64,000 bases of DNA from JAHQVI01 sp050330195 (GCA_050330195.1 JBHJOB010000035.1:41437-105436); one strand, 5' to 3'; counted from the stretch's first letter, positions 24,620 through 33,527 are shown. A program made the numbers and translations. Notes: generated by a model not told the origin, from the sequence alone.

Positions 24620-25585
24620 TCAAACGACGGGGAAGGGCGGCTCCCGTCCAGCAAGCACCGCGTCGATATTGTCCAGCGCGACATAGCCGGTATCGTCGCG
24701 CGCCTCGACCGTTGCCGAGCCCAGATGCGGCAGCAGAAAAGCATTCTCCAGCCCGTAAAAGCCTTCATGCATGTTCGGCTCGCCCTTGTAGACGTCAAGC
24801 CCGGCCGCCGCGATCCGTCCCGATTTCAGCGCGGCAATCAGATCGTCATCATCAATGAGATCCCCGCGCGCGGTATTTACCACGATCGCGCCCTGCGGCA
24901 GCTTCTCGATCGTTTCCGCGTTCAGGATCGCCTTGGTCTCGGCCGTCGACGGCGCATTCAGAGAAAGAAAATCGCTGACCGCCAGCAGGCTGTCCAGCGT
25001 GTCGTGATAGACCGCGCCCTGCTCCTGCTCGGCGGGCAGACGGCTGCGATTGTGGTAATGCACCTCCATGTCGAAGCCGCGCGCCATCTTCGCCAGGATG
25101 CGGCCGATCGTGCCCATCCCGAAAATGCCGAGCCGCTTGCCGACGACGCCCGTGCCGAGCAATTGCGTCGGCGCATAGCCGGGCCATTGCCGCGAACGCA
25201 CCATCGCCTGCCCCTCGGTTGCCCGCCGCGCGGCGGCCAATAGCAGCAGCATGGCGATTTCCGCCGTCGGAACCGTCACCGTATGCGGCGTGTTCGTGAC
25301 GCGCAGACCCTTCTCGCGGGCGGCTTCGAGATCGATATGGTCGGTGCCGGTCGAATAGGTCGAGATCACCTTGACGCTCTCCGGCATCCGCCCGATCACA
25401 TCGCGCGTGAGCTTGTCGCTCGCGCTGACCAGCAGCGCGGCAGCCCCTTCGGCCAGAGATAACAGCTCGTCGGTCGAGATCAGCCGGTCATCCGAATTCG
25501 TGAAGGCGTCATAGTCCCGTCTGGCGCGTTCCTCGACGCGCGGAGGCAGGAGTCTTGTCAGGATAATTCTTTGCCGCTGTGTCAA
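24620..25585 (-). CDS. D-isomer-specific 2-hydroxyacid dehydrogenase (glyoxylate reductase type)
   Basis: Encodes about 321 residues of the D-2-hydroxyacid dehydrogenase family. The NAD(P)-binding motif GIFGMGTIGR, the substrate-binding NTARGDLIDDD and the catalytic-histidine block LLPHLGSAT are present. The likely start is TTG at 25585, preceded by the strong site aggtgg; a longer frame from 25696 has a leader lacking family similarity. Members reduce glyoxylate, hydroxypyruvate or related 2-oxoacids. It is divergent from malate synthase (26019), which consumes glyoxylate, so a role in glyoxylate balance is reasonable. A second paralogue is at 50222. Confidence 0.88.
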   Translation of the reverse strand: MTQRQRIILTRLLPPRVEERARRDYDAFTNSDDRLISTDELLSLAEGAAALLVSASDKLTRDVIGRMPESVKVISTYSTGTDHIDLEAAREKGLRVTNTPHTVTVPTAEIAMLLLLAAARRATEGQAMVRSRQWPGYAPTQLLGTGVVGKRLGIFGMGTIGRILAKMARGFDMEVHYHNRSRLPAEQEQGAVYHDTLDSLLAVSDFLSLNAPSTAETKAILNAETIEKLPQGAIVVNTARGDLIDDDDLIAALKSGRIAAAGLDVYKGEPNMHEGFYGLENAFLLPHLGSATVEARDDTGYVALDNIDAVLAGREPPFPVV

Positions 25586-26018
25586 ATTCCACCTACCCTG
25601 TCGACGATCCGTTCTTACCGCTTGATATATAAAGCCATAACGCATTGGCACGGCTTGATGAACATGAAACTCGAAATCCGCCCGCAAAAGGCTCAAATGG
25701 AGCGCCAGCCGCGCCGCGCAAGGCCTCGGTGCGGTATCCCTCCCTCAACCGACATTCCGGATCGAACACGAGCGAACGGGCGAAAGTAGGTGCCGCTTGT
25801 CCGGAAACGGCGAGCCGCTTCACGAAAGAACTCGGCAGATGCCGATAGGGTAAAGAGGATTTCCACACTACGGAAGTTCATATTAAGTTATGGAACGCCC
25901 CGATATAGGACATTGGAAGCCGTGAGATACCGCCGGTGCGCGGGTTTCAGCAATATCAGGGTCATCGAGTTTGCGGAACTCGCGGCGGGCGAGAGGCAGA
26001 CCAAAAAGGAGGCACGTC
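25586..26018. other. Divergent spacer between dehydrogenase and malate synthase
   Basis: A 433-base region that must contain both promoters. Short frames on both strands (for example 25593-25868 minus and 25790-26089 plus) lack ribosome sites and domains. No clear operator was found. Confidence 0.4.
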
Positions 26019-27629
26019 ATGACGGACAATCAATCGCTGCAACTGCCGGAGGGCGTGGAAATCAAGGGCGCGGTCAAGCCCGGCTATGAGCAGGTGCTCA
26101 CGAAGGACGCACTCGCATTCGTCGCCGGTCTTTCGCGGCAGTTCGAAACGGCCCGGCGCGCGGTGCTCGCCTATCGTGAGCAATATCAACAGATCCTCGA
26201 CAGCGGCGCCCTACCGGACTTCCTGCCCGAAACCCGCGACATACGTCAGGGCGACTGGAAAATTCGCGGCATCCCGGCCGACCTGCTCGACCGGCGCACC
26301 GAAATCACCGGCCCGACATCGCGCAAGATGGTCGTCAACGCACTGAATTGCGGCGCATCCTGTTTCATGGCCGATTTCGAGGACGCGCTGTCGCCAACCT
26401 GGGACAATGTTGTCGAAGGCCAGATCAACCTCGCCGACTACTGGCGCGGCCAGATCGACTTCGTCGATCCCGAAAACGGCAAGGAGTACAAGATCACGGC
26501 GGAAAAGCCGGCCGTGCTGATCGTCCGCCCGCGCGGATGGCATTTGCTTGAAGACCATATCCTTGTCGACGGGCAGCCGGTTGCGGGCGCCTTCGTCGAT
26601 TTCGGCCTCTACTTCTTCCACAACGCGAAGCTCTCGCTGGAAAAGGGCAGCGGTCCTTACTTCTACCTGCCCAAGATCGAGCATCATCAGGAAGCCGCGC
26701 TCTGGGACGCGGTCTTCGTCGCGGCGCAGGAAAAGCTCGGATTGCCGGTCGGCTCGATCAAGGCGACCGTGCTGATCGAGACGCTGCCGGCCGCCTTCGA
26801 GATGGACGAGATCCTTCACGCGATGAAGGACCATATCGTCGGCCTGAATTGCGGCCGCTGGGATTACATCTTCTCCTTCATCAAGACGCTGCGCGCCAAG
26901 CCCGAATATCTGCTCCCCGACCGCAGCCAGGTCGTCATGGGCAAGGCGTTCCTCAAGGCCTATTCGGAACTGCTGATCAGGACATGCCACAAGCGCGGCG
27001 CATTCGCGATGGGCGGCATGGCGGCGCAGATCCCGAACCGCCGCGACCCGGAAGCCAATGAAAAGGCGCTTGAAAACGTGCGTCAGGACAAACTGCGCGA
27101 GGTGAAGGCCGGCCATGACGGCACCTGGGTGGCGCATCCGGACCTCGTTTCCGTCGCCAAGGCGGTGTTCGACGAATACATGCCGCAGCAGAACCAGCTC
27201 GACAAGTTGCGGGAGGACGTTCAGATCGGGCAAGCTGAACTGCTCGAAGTTCACGAAGGGACGCGCACAGAAGAGGGCATGCGCACCAATATCCGCGTCG
27301 GTGTCCAGTACATCGAGGCCTGGCTGCGCGGCAATGGCGCGGTGCCGCTCTACAATCTGATGGAGGATGCCGCCACCGCCGAAATTTCGCGGACCCATGT
27401 CTGGCAGCTCATCAAATATGGCGCGAAGCTCGATGACGGCACGGTGGTGACGCGCGATCTGTTCGATCGTCTGCTTCAGGACGAAATGAGCAAGCTGCGC
27501 GATGAGCTGGGCGCGGAGACCTATGACAAGGGACGCTTCGACGAGGCCATCCGTCTGTTCAGGGATCTTTCGACCTCGGACCGGCTGGAGGCCTTCCTGA
27601 CGCTCCCGGCCTACAAGCTGATCGCTTGA
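26019..27629 (+). CDS. aceB: Malate synthase A
   Basis: Encodes 536 residues of malate synthase A, which condenses glyoxylate with acetyl-CoA in the glyoxylate bypass. Family blocks include GPTSRKMVVNALNCGASCFM, the metal/substrate region MADFEDALSPTWDN, ATVLIETLPAAFEMDEIL and GLNCGRWDYIFSFIK. Size fits isoform A (about 530) and not the 720-residue G form. The ATG at 26019 has an ideal aaggagg site. No isocitrate lyase gene is in the window. A family A repeat follows the stop codon. Confidence 0.97.
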   Translation: MTDNQSLQLPEGVEIKGAVKPGYEQVLTKDALAFVAGLSRQFETARRAVLAYREQYQQILDSGALPDFLPETRDIRQGDWKIRGIPADLLDRRTEITGPTSRKMVVNALNCGASCFMADFEDALSPTWDNVVEGQINLADYWRGQIDFVDPENGKEYKITAEKPAVLIVRPRGWHLLEDHILVDGQPVAGAFVDFGLYFFHNAKLSLEKGSGPYFYLPKIEHHQEAALWDAVFVAAQEKLGLPVGSIKATVLIETLPAAFEMDEILHAMKDHIVGLNCGRWDYIFSFIKTLRAKPEYLLPDRSQVVMGKAFLKAYSELLIRTCHKRGAFAMGGMAAQIPNRRDPEANEKALENVRQDKLREVKAGHDGTWVAHPDLVSVAKAVFDEYMPQQNQLDKLREDVQIGQAELLEVHEGTRTEEGMRTNIRVGVQYIEAWLRGNGAVPLYNLMEDAATAEISRTHVWQLIKYGAKLDDGTVVTRDLFDRLLQDEMSKLRDELGAETYDKGRFDEAIRLFRDLSTSDRLEAFLTLPAYKLIA

Positions 27630-27662
27630 GGCACCGCTTCAAACGTTGAAATCCCCGCGAAC

Positions 27663-27772
27663 GCTCCCTCTCCCATTGGGAGAGGGCCGGGGTGAGGGGC
27701 ATAGTGCCTGCTATAAGGCACATCTCCCCTCACCCGGCACTTCGTGCCGACCTCTCCCTCAGGGAGAGGTAA
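27663..27772. repeat. Family A intergenic palindromic repeat, copy 3
   Basis: The best-preserved copy: CCCTCTCCCattGGGAGAGGG, GGGGTGAGGGG, then CCCCTCACCC, GGCACttcGTGCC and CCTCTCCCtcaGGGAGAGG. The right half is almost identical to the copy at 1371-1491. It sits between aceB and the convergent secreted-protein gene. Confidence 0.85.
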
Positions 27773-27788
27773 GCCAAATGCGGCTACG

Positions 27789-28208
27789 CTATTCGCTCTG
27801 ACACACGGCGCGGACGCCTTCCGGCGGCGAGCCGTTCGGCGTACTGATCAACAATGCGCATTTCCCGGCGCCTTCGCCATTATAGGTGCGCGTCGTGCCG
27901 ATATCCTGCTTCTCTTCCCCGGTGCTGGCAAGCCCCGCCGACTGAAAGCAGCTCTCTGCCTTATTCGCCACAGTGTTTAGAAGAGCGCGGGCCGAGGCAT
28001 TGCCGGTCGGCGCAAGGAAGGTGCAATCCGTATCGCTGGGGCATTCCATGTTCAGCCCCGCCGCCGTGCCATATTCCGTTTTGAGTTGCGTTACGCAGGC
28101 AGCGGCCTGCCCTTGGGCCTTGGCCGCGCCTGCTCCCGCGATCAGCACGATTGCCGCAGCCATCGCCGCCTCGCGCAATGCCGGTAATTTCTTCTGCTGA
28201 AAAGCCAT
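27789..28208 (-). CDS. Small secreted cysteine-containing protein
   Basis: Encodes 139 residues with a signal peptide (LREAAMAAAIVLIAGAGAA, cleavage after AKA). The mature part has six cysteines, including MECPSDTDC and paired cysteines near the C-terminus, fitting disulphide bonds in the periplasm. No domain recognised. The ATG at 28208 has a GAGGGAGA ribosome site; the frame starting at 28346 is longer but would bury the signal. It lies 166 bases beyond apaG on the same strand. Confidence 0.7.
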   Translation of the reverse strand: MAFQQKKLPALREAAMAAAIVLIAGAGAAKAQGQAAACVTQLKTEYGTAAGLNMECPSDTDCTFLAPTGNASARALLNTVANKAESCFQSAGLASTGEEKQDIGTTRTYNGEGAGKCALLISTPNGSPPEGVRAVCQSE

Positions 28209-28374
28209 TGATGTCTCCCTCTGCGCCAGATCCTGCGCCGCTCCGTCATCGCTCGCCTGTTCCGTTTCGGAAATGCTGCCCTGCTTTCCGGTCGATGCGC
28301 GAGCCTCATGACCATAAATAAGGGCGGACACAGATATGTCCAGCAAACCGGCGCGCGGGATACCCCCGATGCTG

Positions 28375-28770
28375 TCAATTCATGCGCTGCGCCGAGTAGG
28401 GACTGTCGAGCGAAAAGGCCGGAATGGCGGCTTCGAAATTCTCGCCATCGTCCAGTTCCATGGTGTAGCTGCCCTGCATGATGCCGGAGGCCGTGCGCAG
28501 CGGCACGCCGCTCGTGTAGCGGAAACTGTCGCCCGGCTCCAGTGTCGGCTGCTCGCCGACGACGCCGGGACCGCGCACCTCCTGAAGATGGCCGTTCGCG
28601 TCCGTTATGCGCCAGTGCCGGGCGAGGAGTTGAACGGTCTCCTGCCCCTCATTGACGATTTCGACACTGTAGGCCCAGAAATAATAATCCCTCAAAGGGG
28701 CGGACTCGTCTTCGAGAAAGTCCGGCTCGACGCTTACAGTGATGCCGCGCGTGGTGGCCTTGTAGGTCAC
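28375..28770 (-). CDS. apaG: ApaG domain protein
   Basis: Encodes a 131-residue ApaG, an immunoglobulin-like beta fold linked to Co2+/Mg2+ tolerance in enterobacteria; the molecular role is still poorly defined. Conserved stretches are YYFWAYSVEIVNEGQETVQL, RHWRITDANG, VRGPGVVGEQP and SGIMQGSYTM. Length is standard. The gene is 29 bases downstream of metZ on the same strand and probably in its transcript, an arrangement common in Hyphomicrobiales. Confidence 0.95.
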   Translation of the reverse strand: MTYKATTRGITVSVEPDFLEDESAPLRDYYFWAYSVEIVNEGQETVQLLARHWRITDANGHLQEVRGPGVVGEQPTLEPGDSFRYTSGVPLRTASGIMQGSYTMELDDGENFEAAIPAFSLDSPYSAQRMN

Positions 28771-28799
28771 TCAATTCCTCCCCGCGCGCGGAACCCCGT

Positions 28800-30008
28800 T
28801 CAGCCCAGAGCCGCCCGCAACGCCTGATCCAGATCGCTCATCAGGTCCCCGGCATCTTCCAGCCCGACCGACAGGCGAAGCATGTTGTCGCCTATACCCA
28901 TATCGGCGCGGACTTCCGGTGTGAAGCGCTGATGTGTCGTCGTCGCCGGATGCGCGATCAGGCTTTTCGCATCGCCAAGATTGTTGGAAATCCGGATGAT
29001 GCCGAGCGCATCCATGACGCGGAAGGCCGTTTCCTTGCCGCCCTTGACGGAAAAGGTGACGAGCGTGCTGCCCGATTTCATCTGACGCCGGGCAAGATCA
29101 TGCTGAGGGAAATCCGTCCGCCACGGATAGAGCACGCTTTCAACCTCGGCCCGCTCGGCGAGAAAATCGGCCAGTGTCGCCGCATTCTCCGCCATCCGTT
29201 CGACGCGAATGGGCAGCGTCTCCAGCCCTTTGAGCAGCACCCAGGCATTGAACGGGCTCATGCACGGCCCCGTCTGGCGCAGATAGGTTTTCAGATGGTC
29301 GGTCAGGAACTGGTCGGAGCACAGCACGACGCCGCCCAGACACCGGCCCTGCCCGTCAATATGCTTGGTTGCCGAATAGCACACGACGTCCGCCCCGAGT
29401 TCGAGCGGCTTCTGCAATACGGGGGTTGCGAAGACATTGTCCACGATGAACAACGCGCCGCAATCTTTCGCAATGGCGGAAACACCGGCCAGATCGACCA
29501 GTTCCAGCGTCGGATTGGCGGGCGTCTCGCAGAAAAAAGCGCGCGTATTGGGCTGTACGGCGGCGGACCAGTCGTCCAGATCGCGGCCATCGACCAGCGT
29601 GCAGGTGACGCCGAAGCGCGGCAGCAATTCCTCGATCACATAGCGGCAGGAGCCGAACAGCACGCGGCTGGCAACCACATGATCGCCCGCCTTCATGTAG
29701 CAGAAGAACGCCGCCGTCACCGCCGCCATGCCGCAGGCCGTGCCGCGCGCCGCTTCCGCGCCTTCGAGCAGGGCCATGCGCTCCTCGAACATCGACAGCG
29801 TCGGATTGGAATAGCGCGTATAGATATAGCCGTCCTGCTCGCCCTTGAAACGCAGTTCCGCATCGCGCGCCGTCTCGTAGACGAAGCCGGAATTGAGATA
29901 CAGCGCTTCGGAGGTCTCCCCGTGCGGCGAGCGGATCGTGCCGCCATGAATGAGCGCCGTTGCCTGCTGCCAGTCCTTCGGGGAGGATTTGCCGCGATTG
30001 TCAGCCAT
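28800..30008 (-). CDS. metZ: O-succinylhomoserine sulfhydrylase
   Basis: Encodes a 402-residue PLP enzyme of the Cys/Met metabolism family that makes homocysteine from O-succinylhomoserine and sulphide. The PLP lysine is Lys215 in YSATKHIDGQGR; the active-site tyrosine block YIYTRYSNPT and the NPTLEL and DNVFATP segments are present. The GQGR after the lysine is typical of MetZ, distinguishing it from cystathionine lyases and synthases. The ATG at 30008 has an AAGG site. Upstream lie a SAM-II riboswitch and a terminator, so expression should fall when S-adenosylmethionine is high. Confidence 0.95.
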   Translation of the reverse strand: MADNRGKSSPKDWQQATALIHGGTIRSPHGETSEALYLNSGFVYETARDAELRFKGEQDGYIYTRYSNPTLSMFEERMALLEGAEAARGTACGMAAVTAAFFCYMKAGDHVVASRVLFGSCRYVIEELLPRFGVTCTLVDGRDLDDWSAAVQPNTRAFFCETPANPTLELVDLAGVSAIAKDCGALFIVDNVFATPVLQKPLELGADVVCYSATKHIDGQGRCLGGVVLCSDQFLTDHLKTYLRQTGPCMSPFNAWVLLKGLETLPIRVERMAENAATLADFLAERAEVESVLYPWRTDFPQHDLARRQMKSGSTLVTFSVKGGKETAFRVMDALGIIRISNNLGDAKSLIAHPATTTHQRFTPEVRADMGIGDNMLRLSVGLEDAGDLMSDLDQALRAALG

Positions 30009-30033
30009 GGGCCTGCCTTCGTGCCTTTCGCAT

Positions 30034-30067
30034 AAAAAACCGGCCGGACTCATGGAAGCCGGGCCGG
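30034..30067 (-). terminator. Terminator between SAM-II aptamer and metZ
   Basis: On the minus strand CCGGCC and GGCCGG (plus coordinates 30062-30067 and 30040-30045) form a stem around a 16-base loop, followed at once by six T residues. It lies between the aptamer and the metZ ATG, so regulation may be by premature termination. Confidence 0.75.
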
Positions 30068-30082
30068 AGCGGATCTGGCACG

Positions 30083-30140
30083 GCCTTTTTAGCGAATTGT
30101 TTTACGTGGCTGCAAGCCGGCCAGCCAAATCACCACGAGT
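30083..30140 (-). ncRNA. SAM-II riboswitch (metA motif)
   Basis: The minus strand carries the conserved SAM-II blocks in order: CGTGGTGATTTGG, GGCTTGCAGCCACGT, AAAACAA and CGCTAAAAAGG. The CGTGG of the first block pairs with CCACG of the second, forming the P1 stem, and the 3' part forms the pseudoknot with the loop. SAM-II aptamers bind S-adenosylmethionine and control methionine biosynthesis genes in alphaproteobacteria, as metZ is here. Confidence 0.92.
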
Positions 30141-30327
30141 GGATAGGATTATGCGGGGGATAGGGTGCCGTCAAGAAGAACCCACCTCCCAAAAACTACA
30201 AGAAAGCATTGGGCATCTCTAACCAATATCTTATTGTAATTCTCAAAATTCAGATTCGTCGGTTCTGCGCCATTAAAATAATTTAGCTAGTCGGCTTGAC
30301 CTCAACGTCGACGCCATTGGAGCAAGC

Positions 30328-31332
30328 ATGTCGGATCAAGCCATTGAAAAGTGGGATATTTTTATTTCCCATGCATCCGAAGACAAAGCATCTTTCGTTA
30401 CACCCTTAGCCGCCTCTTTGTCCGCGTTTGGGGTAAATGTTTGGTACGATGATTATCAGCTTAAGCTCGGAGACAGCCTCAGTCGAAGCATCGACAAGGG
30501 GCTCGCAAGATCCGATTTTGGGTTGGTCGTACTTTCTCCTGCCTTTTTCGCGAAACGATGGACGGAATATGAACTCCGCGGGCTGACATCACGTGAACTG
30601 TCAGGACCGCAAATTATTTTGCCCGTTTGGCATAACGTCAGCTTTGAAGACGTAGTCCAGTTTAGTCCTTCACTCGCCGATAAACTCGCTGTTAAGACCG
30701 ATGGGAGAAACACGGTAGAAATAGCCGTTCGAATAATCGAAGCAATTCGTCCTGATATATTCACCCGGATTCAGCGTCGCATCGCTTGGAAACTAGGCCT
30801 CAGGACAGCTGCCCTCGAAACAGTAGAACTGGACAAATTAAAATTGGGTCCAATTAGGCACCCTAAGCTTCCAGATGAACTGATTGGTAGAATTCGTTTA
30901 GTCAGAGCTTGCCTTTTAGAAGTATATCCGCATTCAATGGAATTCTGGATAGACGGATTCCAACGTGACACTCATCCTTCTGGCGAAGTTGCTATTTGGG
31001 AGCACATAGCCTCTGTTTATCGAGAATACATAGATTTGTCTAATCCGCTTACCATTGCGCAACGCAAAGCGGCTTTTGCCTATCTGAATTCGCTAAGTAT
31101 GTTTGGTGAAAGTTCCCCTAACTCTCCGGATTCAAGCACGCTTGGCCTCCCGGAAGGGGGAGAGAGCGTTCTCGCTCAGATGTACAAATTTGCTCTTCCA
31201 ATTTTTGACATCAAGGAGGAAGCTTCTTTTGCTCAAAATGTAAGTAACCATCCACCGGATGGAAGCGAGGGCGACCTAGAGCATTTTCCACATGACCTTC
31301 CAGAAGACTTAATTCGGGAGCTACTGAGCTAA
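30328..31332 (+). CDS. TIR-domain protein, putative defence NADase
   Basis: Encodes 334 residues. Residues 8 to about 135 are a TIR domain: DIFISHASEDK (box 1), WYDDYQLKLGDSL (the loop region), VVLSPAFFAKRWTEYEL. Glu82 lies four residues after Trp78, the position of the catalytic glutamate of NAD-cleaving TIR enzymes. The C-terminal 200 residues are helical and unrecognised, with no membrane helix, nuclease or nucleotide-binding motif. The coding DNA is clearly A+T-richer than its neighbours and the gene stands alone between metZ and dcd, so it looks acquired. Bacterial TIR proteins often serve in anti-phage defence, but no partner is adjacent. Confidence 0.85.
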   Translation: MSDQAIEKWDIFISHASEDKASFVTPLAASLSAFGVNVWYDDYQLKLGDSLSRSIDKGLARSDFGLVVLSPAFFAKRWTEYELRGLTSRELSGPQIILPVWHNVSFEDVVQFSPSLADKLAVKTDGRNTVEIAVRIIEAIRPDIFTRIQRRIAWKLGLRTAALETVELDKLKLGPIRHPKLPDELIGRIRLVRACLLEVYPHSMEFWIDGFQRDTHPSGEVAIWEHIASVYREYIDLSNPLTIAQRKAAFAYLNSLSMFGESSPNSPDSSTLGLPEGGESVLAQMYKFALPIFDIKEEASFAQNVSNHPPDGSEGDLEHFPHDLPEDLIRELLS

Positions 31333-31355
31333 GCATCCAGCCCAGAGATTTCTTT

Positions 31356-32450
31356 ATGCATGTCGTAGCAAATGGCCTTCTTCCCGCACAGTCTCTCCGT
31401 GCCCTCATCGAGGCCGGACAGATCTCCGCCGCCGCGCCCATCCCGCCTGCGCAGATCCAGCCGGCCAGCCTCGACCTTCGCCTCGGCCCCACGGCCTACC
31501 GGGTCCGTGCCAGCTTTCTGCCGAACGCACGCATGAGCGTCGAGGCCAAGCTGTCGCTCTTCGCCATGCACGAGATCGACCTGAGCCAAGGCGCGGTGCT
31601 GGAAACGGGCTGCGTCTATGTCGTGCCTTTGCAGGAACGCCTCGCTCTGCCGTCCGGCATCTCGGCGGCGGCAAATCCGAAAAGCTCGACCGGCCGTCTC
31701 GACGTGTTCACCCGCGTCATCACAAGCCACGGCCCCGCCTTCGACCAGATCCCGGCCGGCTATGAAGGCCTGCTCTACGCCGAGATCTGTCCGCAGACCT
31801 TCCCCGTTCTCGTGCGCTCCGGCTCGCTTCTGGCGCAGATCCGCTTCCGGCGGGGCAGTCCCGCGCGCACCGATGCCGAGTTGATGCGGCTGCATGACGA
31901 GCAGCGCCTTGTCTCGACCGATACGGCCGACATAGCGGACGGCATCGCGCTGTCCGTCGATCTGTCGGGCGAGGGCGCGGACGGCGTCATCGGCTACCGC
32001 GCCAAGCGTCATACCGGCGTCGTCGATGTGGACCGGCCCGGCGCCTATGCGGTTGCCGATTTCTGGGAACCCATACAGGCGCGCGGCGAGCGGCGGTTGA
32101 TCCTCGATCCGGACCAGTTCTACATTCTCGCCTCCAAGGAAGCGATCCACGTGCCGCCGACACACGCTGCCGAGATGGAGCCGTTCAATCCGCTGGTCGG
32201 CGAGTTCCGCGTGCATTATGCCGGTTTTCTCGATCCCGGCTTCGGTCATGAGGCGGCGGGCGGGGCCGGCAGCCGCGTCGTGCTGGAGGTGCGCAGCCAC
32301 AAGGTGCCGTTCCTGCTGGAAGACGGGCAGATCATCGGGCGCGTGATCTATGAGCAGCTCACCGAACTCCCCGACCATGTCTACGGCTCCGGCATCGGCT
32401 CGAACTATCAGGCGCAGGGGCTGAAGCTGTCGAAGCATTTCCGGCTCTGA
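31356..32450 (+). CDS. dcd: dCTP deaminase, long alphaproteobacterial form
   Basis: Encodes 364 residues, about twice the length of the E. coli enzyme, as is usual in Hyphomicrobiales, where two dUTPase-like domains are fused. The first domain has IQPASLDLRLG, the catalytic region NPKSSTGRLDVFTRV, and GYEGLLYAEICPQTFPV; the second has EVRSHKVPFLLEDGQIIGR. The enzyme deaminates dCTP to dUTP for thymidylate synthesis. It starts 23 bases after the TIR gene and ends one base before the next acetyltransferase, with which it is translationally linked. Confidence 0.92.
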   Translation: MHVVANGLLPAQSLRALIEAGQISAAAPIPPAQIQPASLDLRLGPTAYRVRASFLPNARMSVEAKLSLFAMHEIDLSQGAVLETGCVYVVPLQERLALPSGISAAANPKSSTGRLDVFTRVITSHGPAFDQIPAGYEGLLYAEICPQTFPVLVRSGSLLAQIRFRRGSPARTDAELMRLHDEQRLVSTDTADIADGIALSVDLSGEGADGVIGYRAKRHTGVVDVDRPGAYAVADFWEPIQARGERRLILDPDQFYILASKEAIHVPPTHAAEMEPFNPLVGEFRVHYAGFLDPGFGHEAAGGAGSRVVLEVRSHKVPFLLEDGQIIGRVIYEQLTELPDHVYGSGIGSNYQAQGLKLSKHFRL

Positions 32451-32451
32451 A

Positions 32452-32988
32452 ATGACGCGGATTGTGGCGCTTTCGGAGATGGACGCGGGCGCGGAAATGC
32501 GCTCCGAGGTGGAGGCCATCTTCTTCGCGGGCGCGGCGACCCAAGCGTTCTCTTCAACCGAGGCGCGCGACGCTTACCGCGATCTCTGGCTGGGCCGCTA
32601 TATGCGCGCATTCCCGGAGCTGTTCCTTGTCGCACTGGACGACGACGGTCGCGCGGCAGGCTATCTCGCCGGGAGCCCGGTGAGCGATGCGACGCCCTTG
32701 CCGGGGCCGGATTACTACCGGCTCTTTCCACGCACGCTGATCGAGGCCTGCCCCGCCCATCTCCACGTCAACATACGCGCAGACCTTCGGAGACGCGGGC
32801 TCGGGGAAATGCTCATCGCCGCCTTCCGCCGCGAGTGCATCAGCCGCGGCCTGCCCGGCTTTCACGCAGTAACGGCAGCCGAGAGCCGCGCCGCGCATTT
32901 CTTCGCCAGATGCGGTCTGGCGCCGCTCGAACGGACCGTATGGAACGAACGCAGCATCGTCTTTCTGGGCGAGCATGCCCCCGTCTGA
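32452..32988 (+). CDS. GNAT family N-acetyltransferase
   Basis: Encodes a 178-residue acetyltransferase. The acetyl-CoA site is seen in RADLRRRGLGEMLIAAF (R-R-G-L-G), with the upstream beta strand AHLHVNI and a C-terminal HFFARCGLAPLE. Its ATG lies one base after the dcd stop codon, so the two are co-translated. It resembles protein or small-molecule acetyltransferases of unknown substrate. The pairing with dcd might be only positional. Confidence 0.85.
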   Translation: MTRIVALSEMDAGAEMRSEVEAIFFAGAATQAFSSTEARDAYRDLWLGRYMRAFPELFLVALDDDGRAAGYLAGSPVSDATPLPGPDYYRLFPRTLIEACPAHLHVNIRADLRRRGLGEMLIAAFRRECISRGLPGFHAVTAAESRAAHFFARCGLAPLERTVWNERSIVFLGEHAPV

Positions 32989-33164
32989 CGACTTGAAACT
33001 GTCAGCAATCAACTTCGCACGGAGAGGCGGGCGGGCGGCTTCATAGATCGAGACGGGACGAACGCTGCCGGAACATTCCCGGCCTTCTCCGCGTTTCTGT
33101 CAGTGAATGACCGAGGGCGCCAAGCTCCCGATCATGCTGAAACAGAACGCAAAACAAGGGAGAA

Positions 33165-33515
33165 ATGACAATGTCTGGTCCCGGTCCCCGGCTGATGTCA
33201 GCCGACACGCTCGAAGACAACAAGGTTTACAACAACCAGAACGAAAGCCTCGGTGAAGTCGAGGAAATCATGATCAATGTGAACGACGGCAAGGTTGAAT
33301 ACGCCGTGGTCGAATTTGGCGGATTTCTCGGCATGGGCACGAAATATTTCGCCGTGCCGTGGGAGGCGATGCAGCTTGACACAAAGGAGGAATGCTTCCG
33401 CCTGAACGTCACGAAGGAAGCACTTGAGAACGCCGACGGGTTCGACAAGGACAATTGGCCGGACATGGCCGATCCGGCTTTCGCCGCTCGCACGCGCTCG
33501 GTCTACGGCCTGTAA
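33165..33515 (+). CDS. PRC-barrel domain protein
   Basis: Encodes 116 residues forming one PRC-barrel domain: the beta-rich core LGEVEEIMINVNDGKVEYAV, VEFGGFLGMGTKYFAVPW and an alpha-helical C-terminus. Cytoplasmic, no signal. PRC-barrels occur in RNA-processing and photosynthetic proteins and often as stand-alone stress proteins in rhizobia. Two adjacent ATGs (33165 and 33171) follow aagggag; the second has the better spacing. Followed by a hairpin with a T-tract. Confidence 0.88.
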   Translation: MTMSGPGPRLMSADTLEDNKVYNNQNESLGEVEEIMINVNDGKVEYAVVEFGGFLGMGTKYFAVPWEAMQLDTKEECFRLNVTKEALENADGFDKDNWPDMADPAFAARTRSVYGL

Positions 33516-33527
33516 CGGCAAGACAAC

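Noticed and set aside
25593..26089. Small frames in the spacer upstream of malate synthase
   Set aside because: No ribosome sites, low complexity, and no resemblance to the regulator sometimes found near this gene in rhizobia.
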